Assembly: GCF_946221155.1 (NCBI RefSeq)
Contig: NZ_CAMIAN010000006.1
Location: 1-64,000, forward strand
Origin: an uncultured Corynebacterium sp.
GTDB taxonomy: Bacteria; Actinomycetota; Actinomycetes; Mycobacteriales; Mycobacteriaceae
Reading direction: 5' to 3'
Length of the DNA: 64,000 bases
The notes under the pieces: generated by a model
What the model was told of the DNA's origin: nothing
The model's database searches: none
The model's input: only the letters and a program-made list of their open reading frames with translations
Part shown: one piece after another, positions 18,661 to 27,176 of the stretch
How the letters are laid out: each line of letters begins with the position of its first letter
Position numbering within the stretch: the first letter of the stretch is position 1
Program-made: the position numbers and the translations under genes

Positions 18661-18687
18661 ATGCCCGCCTCCGGATGGGGCGGGCAT
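18661..18687 (-). terminator. Rho-independent terminator inside the galactose cluster
   Basis: ATGCCCGCC (18661-18669) pairs with GGCGGGCAT (18679-18687). On the minus strand the stem is followed by TTTTTAAA. It lies between the small membrane gene and galT. Confidence 0.8.
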
Positions 18688-18693
18688 GTGCGG

Positions 18694-19014
18694 TTATTTA
18701 GATTGCGAGGCCGGTGAGTCGGCTGGTTCGCCTGGTTCGACTGGTTCGTCGATCTTGATCGGATCCAGCTTGGTCCACAGGAAGAAGACCGCCGCCACGA
18801 CGACCATGGCAAGCCCGCAGACCAGGTTATACGTTTCGTTCTTCGGCTCGCCGGTGGTTACATCCATGCCCGGATCCAGCAGGAAGTAGCTGATCAAAAG
18901 CACAACTCCGTACAGTCCCATGAGGGAGCCGATGACGTTGCGGATGTCGAAAGCACCGGCCATGTGGGAACGCTTAGGTTTGCTAGCCGTGTTGTTTGCC
19001 GTGTTGTTAGCCAT
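18694..19014 (-). CDS. Small two-helix membrane protein, partner of the symporter
   Basis: 106 residues with two hydrophobic segments (about 28-48, VIGSLMGLYGVVLLISYFLL, and about 64-82, LVCGLAMVVVAAVFFLW). The N-terminus is Asn/Thr-rich and the tail is acidic and Pro-rich. It lies 37 bp downstream of the SSS-family symporter gene and ends just before a terminator, so the two form one transcript. Position suggests an accessory or stability subunit of the transporter. No named family was recognised and the function is inferred only from context. Confidence 0.65.
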   Translation of the reverse strand: MANNTANNTASKPKRSHMAGAFDIRNVIGSLMGLYGVVLLISYFLLDPGMDVTTGEPKNETYNLVCGLAMVVVAAVFFLWTKLDPIKIDEPVEPGEPADSPASQSK

Positions 19015-19051
19015 TGTGTCCGTTTACTCCTTTCTGAAAGTTTAAGCGTTC

Positions 19052-20707
19052 TTAGGCGAACACGATGTTGAGGACGAGCACCATTGCCAGGCAGAGGATG
19101 CCCAGCGGGACGGTGCGGCGGTACCACGGCAGGGCGGCCTCGGCAGCGTCCGTAAGGTTTTCCTTCGGGGTGACGGACTTGACGAAGCCCACCAGCTCCT
19201 CGTCCGGCTTCGGCTTGGTGACCAGGGAGACCAGGACGGAGGCGATGATGTCTGTGACGAACGCCAGGGAGGCGGCGACGAAGGCCGTACCTTGGCCAGG
19301 CAGGTTGAAGAAACCGATGTCGGTGCTGCCAAAGGTGGCCACAGCCCAGTAGACGATTGCCACGCCCGTACCGGAAACCAGGCCCACCCAACCTGCGGTG
19401 GGCGTCATACGCTTCCAGAACATACCCAGGATGAAGGTGGCGAACAGCGGCGCGTTGAAGAAGCCGAACAACGTCTGCAGGTAGTCCATGACATTGCCGA
19501 AGTTGGAGGCCAACAAGGCGGTGAACACGGCGATGACGGTGGCGCCGACGGTGGCCACTCGACCGACCTTCAGGTAGTACTCGTCATCACGATCCTTGAC
19601 GACGTAGGACTGCCAGATGTCGAAGGAGAACACGGTGTTGAAGGCGGAAATGTTAGCCGCCATGCCGGCCATGAACGCAGCCAACAGACCCGCGATAGCC
19701 ACGCCCAGCAGGCCGTTCGGCAGCAGGTCGCGCATCAGGTACAGGATCGCGTCGTTCGGCTCAGCGGAACCATCCATGATCGGGGTGACGGTCGCGCCGG
19801 CGACCATGCCCGGGATGACCACCAGGAACGGGATGAACATCTTCGGGAATGCACCGATGATCGGGGTCTTACGCGCAGCGGACAGCGAATCGGCTGCCAT
19901 GGAGCGCTGCACCTCCACGAAGTTGGTAGTCCAGTAACCGAAGGACAGCACGAAGCCGAGGCCGAAGACCAGGCCGATTGCGGAGACGACCGGGCTCTCA
20001 AAGCCCGAGATTTCGGTGCCCGGCCAGGTGTGGAAGTGAGACGGGTCTGCAACCTTCTCCTGCAAGCCGGACCAGCCGCCGACCTGGTGCAGGCCAATCA
20101 TCGTCAACGGCAGCAGGGCCGCGATGATCACGAAGAACTGCAGCACCTCGTTGTAGATGGCGGCAGACAGTCCACCGAGGGTGATGTACGACAGCACGAT
20201 TGCCGCAGCCACCACTAGCGTGACCCACAGAGGCCAGCCGAGCAGGGAGTTAACCACCTTGGCCAGCAGCAGCAGGTTCACGCCTGCGATCAGCAACTGG
20301 GCGACGGCGAATGAAATACCATTGACCAGGTGCGCGCCGTTACCAAAGCGACGGCGCATGAACTCCGGCACTGAACGCACCTTGGAGCCGTAGTAGAAGG
20401 GCATCATCACGATGCCGAGGAACACCATCGCCGGGATCGCGCCGATCCAGAAATAGTGCATGGTTTCGAAGCCATACTGCACGCCGTTGGCCGAGTGGCC
20501 CACGATTTCTACGGCGCCCAGGTTGGCGGAGATGAAGGCCAGGCCCGTCACCCATGCGGGTAGCGAGCGGCCGGATAGGAAGAAGTCGATTGAGCTGGAC
20601 ACTTTGGACTTTGCTGCCCAACCAATGCCCAGCACGAACGCGAAGTAAAGGGCGACCAGCGCGTAGTCTACCCAGCTCGCGTCCAGGCGTAGTCCTTCAG
20701 CCGTCAT
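19052..20707 (-). CDS. Sodium/solute symporter (SSS/SGLT family), probable galactose transporter
   Basis: A 551-residue polytopic membrane protein with about 14 hydrophobic segments. The early segment DFFLSGRSLPAWVTGLAFISANLG is typical of the SGLT branch of the sodium:solute symporters. Its place between galM and galT-galK suggests Na+-driven galactose (or glucose) uptake. GGAGGTT precedes the ATG. The upstream gap 20708-20856 is AT-rich, with a possible minus-strand -10 TATACA at 20793-20798, but no firm -35. The substrate is inferred from neighbours. Confidence 0.85.
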   Translation of the reverse strand: MTAEGLRLDASWVDYALVALYFAFVLGIGWAAKSKVSSSIDFFLSGRSLPAWVTGLAFISANLGAVEIVGHSANGVQYGFETMHYFWIGAIPAMVFLGIVMMPFYYGSKVRSVPEFMRRRFGNGAHLVNGISFAVAQLLIAGVNLLLLAKVVNSLLGWPLWVTLVVAAAIVLSYITLGGLSAAIYNEVLQFFVIIAALLPLTMIGLHQVGGWSGLQEKVADPSHFHTWPGTEISGFESPVVSAIGLVFGLGFVLSFGYWTTNFVEVQRSMAADSLSAARKTPIIGAFPKMFIPFLVVIPGMVAGATVTPIMDGSAEPNDAILYLMRDLLPNGLLGVAIAGLLAAFMAGMAANISAFNTVFSFDIWQSYVVKDRDDEYYLKVGRVATVGATVIAVFTALLASNFGNVMDYLQTLFGFFNAPLFATFILGMFWKRMTPTAGWVGLVSGTGVAIVYWAVATFGSTDIGFFNLPGQGTAFVAASLAFVTDIIASVLVSLVTKPKPDEELVGFVKSVTPKENLTDAAEAALPWYRRTVPLGILCLAMVLVLNIVFA

Positions 20708-20856
20708 AGCTGCGAACCTCCAGGAACGTCATGTTCCCGTCCCAGGCGCCAACGGTCTTACTTTCCAACTACCAGCGACGAGAACTATTGAATGTATACG
20801 CTAATAATTTTAACGCCGCGGGGTGCACTAAAGGAAATTTTTTTCTATTTCTGAAA

Positions 20857-21837
20857 CTACTTCGGTTCTTCGGCTGTGACGCCCTCACGCGGGGTGAAAG
20901 AAATTCCACATTCAAAGCTGCACTGCTCGCCCGCATCCAGGCGAATGAGGTCCCTGCCGGAGCGTAGAGCGTCCGGCGGGCACGTCATCGGCTCGACGGC
21001 CAGGGCTCGGCCCACGCCGGGGTAGCCCTCACGGCGGGCCGGGTCGGCGGTGAACACCTGGAACCAATTGAAGCCCTCTCCTACCCAGAGGCGCACACCC
21101 TCACCGTCGGGGTTGAGCAGTCGTGCCTCGGACGGCGCATCCTCCTTCGCATCGACCTCGCCAAAGCAGTGGTCCAGCCACACCCCGGCCATCCTCTGGC
21201 CGGTATCCAGATCCGGGAGCACCCGGCGAGCCGGAAGCTCCGGGCCGGCGGGCAGGTTGCGCACGGAATCCAGAGGCAGGTTCGTACCGACAGGCAGGTG
21301 CAGCACGCAATCGTCCAGCGGAGCTCCCAGGGCGCTCAGGTACGGGTGCCAGCCCAGCCCGAAAGGGCAGGAAGCTTCGGCCTCATTACGGACGTCGAAG
21401 GTGGCACGCAGCCCTTCCTTCGCACTGAGAGACCACGTCACCCGCATGTACAGCGGCCACGGCCACCCCTGGCGCAGGCCAGTGGACAGCTCCAGGGCCA
21501 CGAAGTCTTCACCCTGGTCGGCGACGTGCCAGGCCATCTGGCCCACGAATCCGTGGATCGCCGTAGCACGGGCCGGCTCCGTGATGTCCAAACGGTGCAG
21601 CACGCCGTCGTGGGCGAAGACTCCGTCGGCGGTTCGGTTCGGCCACGGGGCCAGCACAATTCCGGAGGACAGCGGCGGGTAGGCGCCCTCTGGGTAGGAA
21701 ACCACCAGGGGCTTGCCCGCATACTCCAGGCTGCGCAGACCGCCACCGAAGGTGGAGATGCTGGCGCGGTACTCCCCCGCCGAGATATCCACGAAGGGGT
21801 GCGAGTGGTGCTTCAGGGTATCGAGGTCGTCGCTCAT
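20857..21837 (-). CDS. galM: Aldose 1-epimerase (galactose mutarotase) GalM
   Basis: A 326-residue beta-sandwich epimerase that interconverts alpha and beta sugar anomers. FGLGWHPYL carries the likely catalytic His, and AVEPMTCPPDAL carries the likely catalytic Glu near the C-terminus. It is the first gene of the galactose cluster on the minus strand. A 20-bp tandem repeat lies between its start and the end of panC. It could act on other aldoses, but context favours galactose. Confidence 0.9.
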   Translation of the reverse strand: MSDDLDTLKHHSHPFVDISAGEYRASISTFGGGLRSLEYAGKPLVVSYPEGAYPPLSSGIVLAPWPNRTADGVFAHDGVLHRLDITEPARATAIHGFVGQMAWHVADQGEDFVALELSTGLRQGWPWPLYMRVTWSLSAKEGLRATFDVRNEAEASCPFGLGWHPYLSALGAPLDDCVLHLPVGTNLPLDSVRNLPAGPELPARRVLPDLDTGQRMAGVWLDHCFGEVDAKEDAPSEARLLNPDGEGVRLWVGEGFNWFQVFTADPARREGYPGVGRALAVEPMTCPPDALRSGRDLIRLDAGEQCSFECGISFTPREGVTAEEPK

Positions 21838-21838
21838 G

Positions 21839-21885
21839 GTTCTACTCAGTTCTGCTTAGTTCTACCCAGTTCTGCTTAGTTCTGT
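21839..21885. repeat. 20-bp direct repeat around the panC stop codon
   Basis: A unit of the form TCTACYCAGTTCTGCTTAGT is repeated about two and a third times, spanning the panC stop and ending at the galM start. It places several extra stop codons after panC. Confidence 0.7.
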
Positions 21886-22820
21886 TCACCTGCGTTTTCG
21901 ACGGGCACGCCGCCCTCGCCGCCTTCGCCACCGACGCCGCTATCATCCAGCCCCTTGAAGCCGGTGCCCAGGGGCACGCCCACGTTGTCGATCAGGCGCG
22001 TGGTTCCAACGCGCGCCGCCACCAGCAGGCGGGCCTCGCCGTCCTCCGGGGCATCGGACAGGTCCGTACCGCGCAGCTCAAGATAATCGACGTCCACGCC
22101 CGAGGCGGCGTCCAAAATAGATCCGGCAGTCTGCAGCACCGCCGCAGGGCCCTGCTCAGCCACGAAAGCGCCGGCGGTCAGAGCAGCAGACAGGGTGAGG
22201 GCCAGCTCCCGCTCCTCGTCGGAAAGGTAGACATTGCGGGAGGACTTCGCTAGGCCGTCAGCCTCGCGCACAATCGGCACGCCGTGGACCTGCACCTCCA
22301 TGTTCAGGTCCGTGACCATCTGCTGGATCAGCAGCAGCTGCTGGTAGTCCTTCTCACCAAAGAAAGCGTGGTCGCAGTGCGTAATGGTGAAGAGCTTGTT
22401 CACGACCGTCAGCACGCCGGCGAAGTGGGTCGGGCGGTGAGCGCCCTCCAGGATGCGGCCGGCCTCGCCCGGGTGGATAGTCGTGCGCGGGCCGTTGGGG
22501 TACATTTCGCGGGGGTTGGGGGCGAATACCGCATCCACGCCCGCCGCCTTCAACTTCGCCACGTCCTCGTCGAGGGTACGCGGGTATGCGTCCAGGTCCT
22601 CCCCCTCAGCGAATTGCAGGGGGTTCACGAAAATACTGACCACAACCAGTGCGCCCGGGATCTGCTGGGCGGCCTGCACCAGGGAGAGGTGCCCCTCGTG
22701 CAGCGCACCCATCGTGGGCACTAGCACCACAGGGCGCCCTGCCTTGCGCATAGCGCGGGTGAGCTGCCCGATCTTCTCGATTTCGGTGAAAACCTCTGCT
22801 TGGCCAGGTGTGAACGTCAT
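21876..22820 (-). CDS. panC: Pantothenate synthetase PanC
   Basis: A 314-residue enzyme ligating pantoate and beta-alanine with ATP. PTMGALHEGHLSLV holds the HxGH-like ATP site, followed by HRPTHFAGVLTVVNKLF, FFGEKDYQQL and KSSRNVYLSDEER. The last ~35 residues (GLDDSGVGGEGGEGGVPVENAGEQN region) are a Gly/Glu-rich tail not needed by the fold. It starts 5 nt after the Rv3603c-like gene and closes the fol-pan block. Confidence 0.96.
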   Translation of the reverse strand: MTFTPGQAEVFTEIEKIGQLTRAMRKAGRPVVLVPTMGALHEGHLSLVQAAQQIPGALVVVSIFVNPLQFAEGEDLDAYPRTLDEDVAKLKAAGVDAVFAPNPREMYPNGPRTTIHPGEAGRILEGAHRPTHFAGVLTVVNKLFTITHCDHAFFGEKDYQQLLLIQQMVTDLNMEVQVHGVPIVREADGLAKSSRNVYLSDEERELALTLSAALTAGAFVAEQGPAAVLQTAGSILDAASGVDVDYLELRGTDLSDAPEDGEARLLVAARVGTTRLIDNVGVPLGTGFKGLDDSGVGGEGGEGGVPVENAGEQN

Positions 22821-22825
22821 GGCTC

Positions 22826-23716
22826 TTACTCTAGATCCAGCAGCCTTTCGACCTCAATAGCCCCCGCTTTAAGCGCTGTGCGGCGGGCCATCGCGGTGTA
22901 GGCGGCGTCGGCTGCGCCTTCTCCGTCGCCCAGTGCTCTCAACGCCTGGCGGTGGCGCATCACAGCCTCCGCGTCGTCGCGGGCCACCGGGCCGGTCAGC
23001 CCGTCCAGGCGCTTTTCCAGCGCGTTATCCACCGCGGCGTGGGCGATGCGGCGCAGTAGCAGAGCGCTATCGGGGCTCTCCCCTGGCGCTTCCATCACGC
23101 GGTCCAGGATCTCTTGTGCGTCCGTCAGCAGGGTCACTAGGTGGTTGGCCGCGTGTGCCATCGCCGCATGATAGGCCGCCCGGTGGTGCTCAGGGATGGC
23201 CACAGGAACCCCTCCCAGACTGGCCACAAGGGTTTGGGCAACCACATCGCCAACCTCAGAATCACTGGTCACGCCCCATGCGCAGCCGTCCAGTCGCTCG
23301 CTGTCGGCTGGGGTACCGGTGAAGGTCATCGCCGGGTGCAGAGCCAACGGCAGCGCGCCGGTATCGGTGATCGGCTGCAGGATCTCGCAGCCAAACGCCC
23401 CGGAAACGTGCGCTACGATCTGTCCATCCCGCGTGTGTTGCGCAACCTCCTCCACCACTTCGGGCAGCTTCGGGTCCGGCACCGCTAGCACCACGAGCGC
23501 GGCGTGGGCGGTGCTGTCTAGGTTGATGCGGGGAATGTTCGGGATTCTTTGTGACGCCAACTCTTCCGAACGTGCCGAATGCGCAAAAATGCCATGCACG
23601 TGGTGGCCGGCGCGTGCGAAGGCTTCCGCCAAAGCCACGCCTACTTTCCCGGCGGAGATAATGCCGACGGAGAGGCGTGGCTGTTGAATGTCCGAGTTAG
23701 TTTCCGGGCCTGTCAC
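22826..23716 (-). CDS. Rossmann-fold DUF2520-type dehydrogenase-like protein (Rv3603c family)
   Basis: A 296-residue protein with an N-terminal NAD(P)-binding Rossmann fold (SVGIISAGKVGVALAEAFARAGH) and a C-terminal helical 6PGDH-like/DUF2520 domain (ALHPAMTFTG; AAYHAAMAHAANHLVTLL). Mycobacteria keep the same family directly before panC. That suggests a pantothenate role, perhaps ketopantoate reduction, which no other gene here provides, but this is unproven. The start is GTG. The coding strand carries a dispersed motif copy at 23545-23558. Confidence 0.8.
   Translation of the reverse strand: MTGPETNSDIQQPRLSVGIISAGKVGVALAEAFARAGHHVHGIFAHSARSEELASQRIPNIPRINLDSTAHAALVVLAVPDPKLPEVVEEVAQHTRDGQIVAHVSGAFGCEILQPITDTGALPLALHPAMTFTGTPADSERLDGCAWGVTSDSEVGDVVAQTLVASLGGVPVAIPEHHRAAYHAAMAHAANHLVTLLTDAQEILDRVMEAPGESPDSALLLRRIAHAAVDNALEKRLDGLTGPVARDDAEAVMRHRQALRALGDGEGAADAAYTAMARRTALKAGAIEVERLLDLE
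23545..23558 (-). repeat. Dispersed motif copy
   Basis: The minus strand reads GGCGTCACAAAGAA, identical to the copy at 52. It is in a different reading frame (Leu-Ala-Ser-Gln-Arg). Confidence 0.6.
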
Positions 23717-23734
23717 AGGTGGTATTTACTTCTC

Positions 23735-24793
23735 TTACTTCCTGAAGCGCTTCATCAGTTCTGCCACGGTGAGGCCGTTTTCCACCTCGTCGGCGCGACG
23801 GCGGCCGTGGGGGGTCGCCGCAGAATCCATAGACCCCGTCTGCTTCGCGTCAGCGTCCTGGGCACCGGATTCCTGGCCGCCACTGGTGCGGTTGCTGCCG
23901 GAGCGAACTGCCTCCGCACTCGGCATCTGGGCGCGGCGCTTCTGCGCGGGCTTGGCTTCTTTGCGCTTGGCTTCGTCCATCGCCGTGGTGTCCACGACCA
24001 GCGGCAGCTGGGAGGTCTCCTCAGAATCCTGGCCCGCCCAGTTCACTGCGGCGAAGGTGCCGGTGTTGAGCTTCGGCTTGCTACGATGCTGTGCCTTGTG
24101 CGGCTGCGCCCCCTGCTGGCCTGCCGGCTGCTGCTGGGCAGCAGTCTGTCCGGTCCCGTGTCCGGCAGCGTGGCCTGCAGCGCGGGGCGCCTGACCACCA
24201 GTGCTGTGTCCCAGCTCGCGGACTCGCTCGGCGGTCGCACGCACGGCGCGCTGCTCGCCCTCGTCGAAATCCTCACCGGTCAGCTCCGCCAGCTGCTTAC
24301 GCATGTGAGCCAGCTCCGCACGCAGCTCCTCCAGGTGCTTATCTCGCTGATCCTGAGACTTCTTAGCCTCTGCGGCGTACTTCGCCTGCGTCGCAGCCTC
24401 GCGCTTTTCAAGCTGTGCGCGCTCGTGTTCCAGCTGCGACTGGAAGTAGCTCTCCTGATTCTCGGCCTGCTCGCGTGCAAGCTTCAGGGCACCCGAGTAG
24501 CGCAGCACCAGCACCACGCCGAAGAAGACAGCCCAGAGGGCAGCGATGAGGGCCACCTTCAGCCAGCCGTCGGAGTCCATAAACAGCATCAGTACGCTAG
24601 CCAACAGCGCCAACACCACCAGGCCGAACATGAGGAACCGGGAGAACCCGGAAGGCTCGTTGGCGGCAACGGAAGAGCCCTGCAGGGCGGAGTCGTCCGC
24701 GTAGCCCCGGGATTCCAGGGGCTGGTGCCCGTCGAAGGGCTGCGACTGCGGCTGGTGAGACTGCTGTGGCTTAGGAGACTGCTGGAAGCTCAT
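23735..24793 (-). CDS. Membrane-anchored coiled-coil protein (Rv3604c-like)
   Basis: About 352 residues. A Gln/Ser-rich N-terminus is followed by two adjacent hydrophobic segments (FSRFLMFGLVVLALLASVLMLF and VALIAALWAVFFGVVLVL). Then comes a long charged coiled coil (REQAENQESYFQSQLEHERAQ...), a Gln/Gly/His-rich linker and a conserved short C-terminal helix (VENGLTVAELMKRF). The same gene occurs in mycobacterial fol-pan clusters with unknown function. An in-frame TTG at 24811 would overlap the upstream gene. ATG 24793 is preferred, but neither has a clear ribosome binding site. Confidence 0.7.
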   Translation of the reverse strand: MSFQQSPKPQQSHQPQSQPFDGHQPLESRGYADDSALQGSSVAANEPSGFSRFLMFGLVVLALLASVLMLFMDSDGWLKVALIAALWAVFFGVVLVLRYSGALKLAREQAENQESYFQSQLEHERAQLEKREAATQAKYAAEAKKSQDQRDKHLEELRAELAHMRKQLAELTGEDFDEGEQRAVRATAERVRELGHSTGGQAPRAAGHAAGHGTGQTAAQQQPAGQQGAQPHKAQHRSKPKLNTGTFAAVNWAGQDSEETSQLPLVVDTTAMDEAKRKEAKPAQKRRAQMPSAEAVRSGSNRTSGGQESGAQDADAKQTGSMDSAATPHGRRRADEVENGLTVAELMKRFRK

Positions 24794-24803
24794 GGACAAC
24801 ACA

Positions 24804-25295
24804 CTACCCAACGTCGAGCCCGTTGGGCGTTAATGGCGCATCCGGCGGTGGCGCTTCGCAACTACGTTCCAGCCAAATCCCGGCCACAACGGCTGCCAAA
24901 GCCCCCAGAGCCCCGGCAATCACGCCCGGCACATCGGCCTCCGCGGCCATAAGGTGCCCCGCGTTCGGCAGAACATAAAGCCCCGCCCCGACAAACATTC
25001 CCAGGAACACCGACCCGGCCCACGCTGTGGCCTGGCCAAGCGCCAGCCACTGGGTCACCGTCGTCGGCTGCATCTGTGTGCGATCCATCCCCACACCGCT
25101 GCTGCCGATGCGCTTGCGGATCGCCCACCCTGCCACGGCGCACACGATTGCAAAGCCCCACAGTACAACCGAAGCCGTGGTTTTAATCGGCGGGAAGCTT
25201 CCATAGAAACTCAGCGTGCTGACCCAGGCGATGAGGGCGCACACAATCGCCACGACAGCCAGCGTGGAGAGCTTCGTGCGCTTCAGCGGGCTCAT
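24804..25295 (-). CDS. DUF3180 membrane protein (Rv3605c-like)
   Basis: 163 residues with four predicted membrane helices (TLAVVAIVCALIAWVSTLSF; VVLWGFAIVCAVAGWAI; AGSVFLGMFVGAGLYVL; VIAGALGALAAVVAGIWL). It sits between folK and the coiled-coil protein gene, as in mycobacteria. The biochemical role is unknown. Its conserved place suggests a link to folate or envelope functions. Confidence 0.8.
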   Translation of the reverse strand: MSPLKRTKLSTLAVVAIVCALIAWVSTLSFYGSFPPIKTTASVVLWGFAIVCAVAGWAIRKRIGSSGVGMDRTQMQPTTVTQWLALGQATAWAGSVFLGMFVGAGLYVLPNAGHLMAAEADVPGVIAGALGALAAVVAGIWLERSCEAPPPDAPLTPNGLDVG

Positions 25296-25319
25296 GTGCT
25301 GCCTCTTTATCCCTCGTCT

Positions 25320-25883
25320 TTAGTTCTCGCCAGGGTCCGAAAGCTCGGACGGATCAGCCGGAACAATGGCGTTCCTCTCGACAGGATCAACCTCTTCCAG
25401 CCACTCCAGGATGCCTCGCCCGCCCAAGGTACACCAGGGTTCCCGGGCCAGCTGTAGGTCGCTCAGTGGCACCAGCACAAACGCTCGCTCGTGGGCATAG
25501 GGGTGCGGAATAACCAGTTCAAATCCCCACTTGCCCTGGGACTGCAGGGGCTGGGACTGGGCGTCAAAACAAAAAAGAATGTCCACATCGACGGTGCGCG
25601 GGCCCCACCGGACCTCGCGTTCCCGCCCCGCGACGGCCTCGGCAAATTGGCAGTGGTGCAGCAACGCGAGCGGATCCAGCGACGTGCGCACGGCCACCAC
25701 GGAGTTGCGGAACTCCTGCTGCTCCACCCCACCCCACGGCGGGGTGGCGAAAATCCGCGACTTCTCCACAATCTCGATGGCCGGGTGCATCGCCAGCAGC
25801 TCGTAGGCGCGTTCGATCTGTGCGGTGGGGCTGCCCACGTCGCCGGGCATGTTCGAACCTATCCCCAGGAAGGCGGTGATCAT
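25320..25883 (-). CDS. folK: 2-amino-4-hydroxy-6-hydroxymethyldihydropteridine pyrophosphokinase FolK
   Basis: A 187-residue enzyme transferring pyrophosphate from ATP to the pterin precursor of folate. It has LGIGSNMPGDVG at the start, WGPRTVDVDILF with the two metal-binding Asp residues near 100, and PHPYAHERAFVLVPL. It overlaps folB by 4 nt, so translation is coupled. Confidence 0.95.
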   Translation of the reverse strand: MITAFLGIGSNMPGDVGSPTAQIERAYELLAMHPAIEIVEKSRIFATPPWGGVEQQEFRNSVVAVRTSLDPLALLHHCQFAEAVAGREREVRWGPRTVDVDILFCFDAQSQPLQSQGKWGFELVIPHPYAHERAFVLVPLSDLQLAREPWCTLGGRGILEWLEEVDPVERNAIVPADPSELSDPGEN

Positions 25884-26245
25884 CGCTTGGACCTCCGCGC
25901 CACCACCCGCACATCACCGAACGGGTGGGCGATCGGCGCCTGCGGCTTATGCACCGTGACCTCCACCGCGTACACCCCACCCAGCGCCGCGATCTGGTCG
26001 GCGATGTTTGAGGCCAGGGTTTCGATCAGGTCGTGCCCCTCCTGCACCTCGACCGCGTTCACCGCGATGTCGGCCAGCTGCACGTAGTTGATCGTGTCTT
26101 CCAACGAGTCCGAATCCGCCGCAGCGCGAAAATCCGTCCACACCACCATGTCCACGATGAACTTCTGGCCGGTGTCCTTTTCATGCGAAAACACGCCGTG
26201 GTGACCGAATGCCTCCACGCCGATGAGCTCGATGCGGTCAGCCAC
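25880..26245 (-). CDS. folB: Dihydroneopterin aldolase FolB
   Basis: A 121-residue enzyme cleaving dihydroneopterin to 6-hydroxymethyldihydropterin. It starts IELIGVEAFGHHGVFSHEKDTGQKFIVD, typical of the family, with a conserved Lys near the end (VTVHKPQAPI). It overlaps folP by 8 nt and folK by 4 nt. Confidence 0.95.
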   Translation of the reverse strand: MADRIELIGVEAFGHHGVFSHEKDTGQKFIVDMVVWTDFRAAADSDSLEDTINYVQLADIAVNAVEVQEGHDLIETLASNIADQIAALGGVYAVEVTVHKPQAPIAHPFGDVRVVARRSKR

Positions 26246-27176
26246 GTCGCGCCCTCCATTGCTCGTCGATGTCGGGACCGCGTCCGGTGGCCATTGCGTG
26301 TGCGACGTCCACTGCGGCCCGTGTCGGGGCTACCTTATGCACTCGGACGGCCCACGCGCCAACTGCCGCCGCCAGCGCGGAGGTGGCCGCCGTCGCATCG
26401 TCTGCCGATTCCGGGGTGCCGGGTTTGCCGTCGCTCGCGGGGCGCAGCGCGGTGAGGAAGCGTTTGCGCGATGCCCCCACCAGCACCGGATAGCCCATCT
26501 GCACCAGCCGGTCAGTCGCGCCGAGCAGCTGCCAGTTTTCCTGCGGAGTCTTCGCGAATCCGATGCCGGGGTCGAGGTAGATCTGTTTCTTTGTGACGCC
26601 TACCGCCTCCGCCGCTTCGATCCTCTGCTCTAGCCAGCGGATGACGTGGCCGACGATGTCCTCGCCGTGGTCGTGGTAGCCCTCCGCTCCGGCGAAGTCC
26701 GCGGCGTTTCCTTTGTTCCAGTGCATGAGGATGATCGGCAGTCCGAATTCTGCAGCCAGTGGGAGCATGTCCGGGTCCGACAGGCCGCCGGAGACGTCGT
26801 TGAGGTAGGTGACGCCCGCTTTCCAGGCGGCCCGCGCCGTGGATGCCCGCATCGTGTCGATGCTGGTAGCGATTCCCCGGCGGGATAGCTCCTCGATGAC
26901 GGGGGTGATGCTGGCGGCCTCGACCTCCGGGGCGACGCGAGTGGCGCCGGGGCGGGTGGATTCCCCGCCGACGTCGATGATGTCTGCACCGTCGGCGACC
27001 ATCGCCTCTGCGTGGGCCAGGGCGGCCGCAGTGTCCGGATAAGCCCCGCCGTCGGAGAAGGAATCCTCGGTGACGTTGAGGATGCCCATCACGAGGGTGC
27101 GCTGAGAGTTGCTTGCGCCGGAGTTGCCCGCGTTGGGATTGCTTGCGCCGGAGTCAGTCACAGGGGAACCAGTCAC
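26238..27176 (-). CDS. folP: Dihydropteroate synthase FolP
   Basis: A 312-residue TIM-barrel enzyme and the sulfonamide target. Motifs are MGILNVTEDSFSDGG near residue 30, DVGGESTRPGA near 67, IYLDPGIGFAKTPQENW near 195 and VGASRKRFL near 235. The GTG start overlaps the folE stop (GTGA). The first ~28 residues (Ser/Asn/Gly-rich repeats of GAS/N) are extra. A dispersed motif copy lies in its coding strand at 26586-26600. Confidence 0.96.
   Translation of the reverse strand: MTGSPVTDSGASNPNAGNSGASNSQRTLVMGILNVTEDSFSDGGAYPDTAAALAHAEAMVADGADIIDVGGESTRPGATRVAPEVEAASITPVIEELSRRGIATSIDTMRASTARAAWKAGVTYLNDVSGGLSDPDMLPLAAEFGLPIILMHWNKGNAADFAGAEGYHDHGEDIVGHVIRWLEQRIEAAEAVGVTKKQIYLDPGIGFAKTPQENWQLLGATDRLVQMGYPVLVGASRKRFLTALRPASDGKPGTPESADDATAATSALAAAVGAWAVRVHKVAPTRAAVDVAHAMATGRGPDIDEQWRARRG
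26586..26600 (-). repeat. Dispersed motif copy
   Basis: The minus strand reads GGCGTCACAAAGAAA within folP, read as Gly-Val-Thr-Lys-Lys. Confidence 0.6.
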
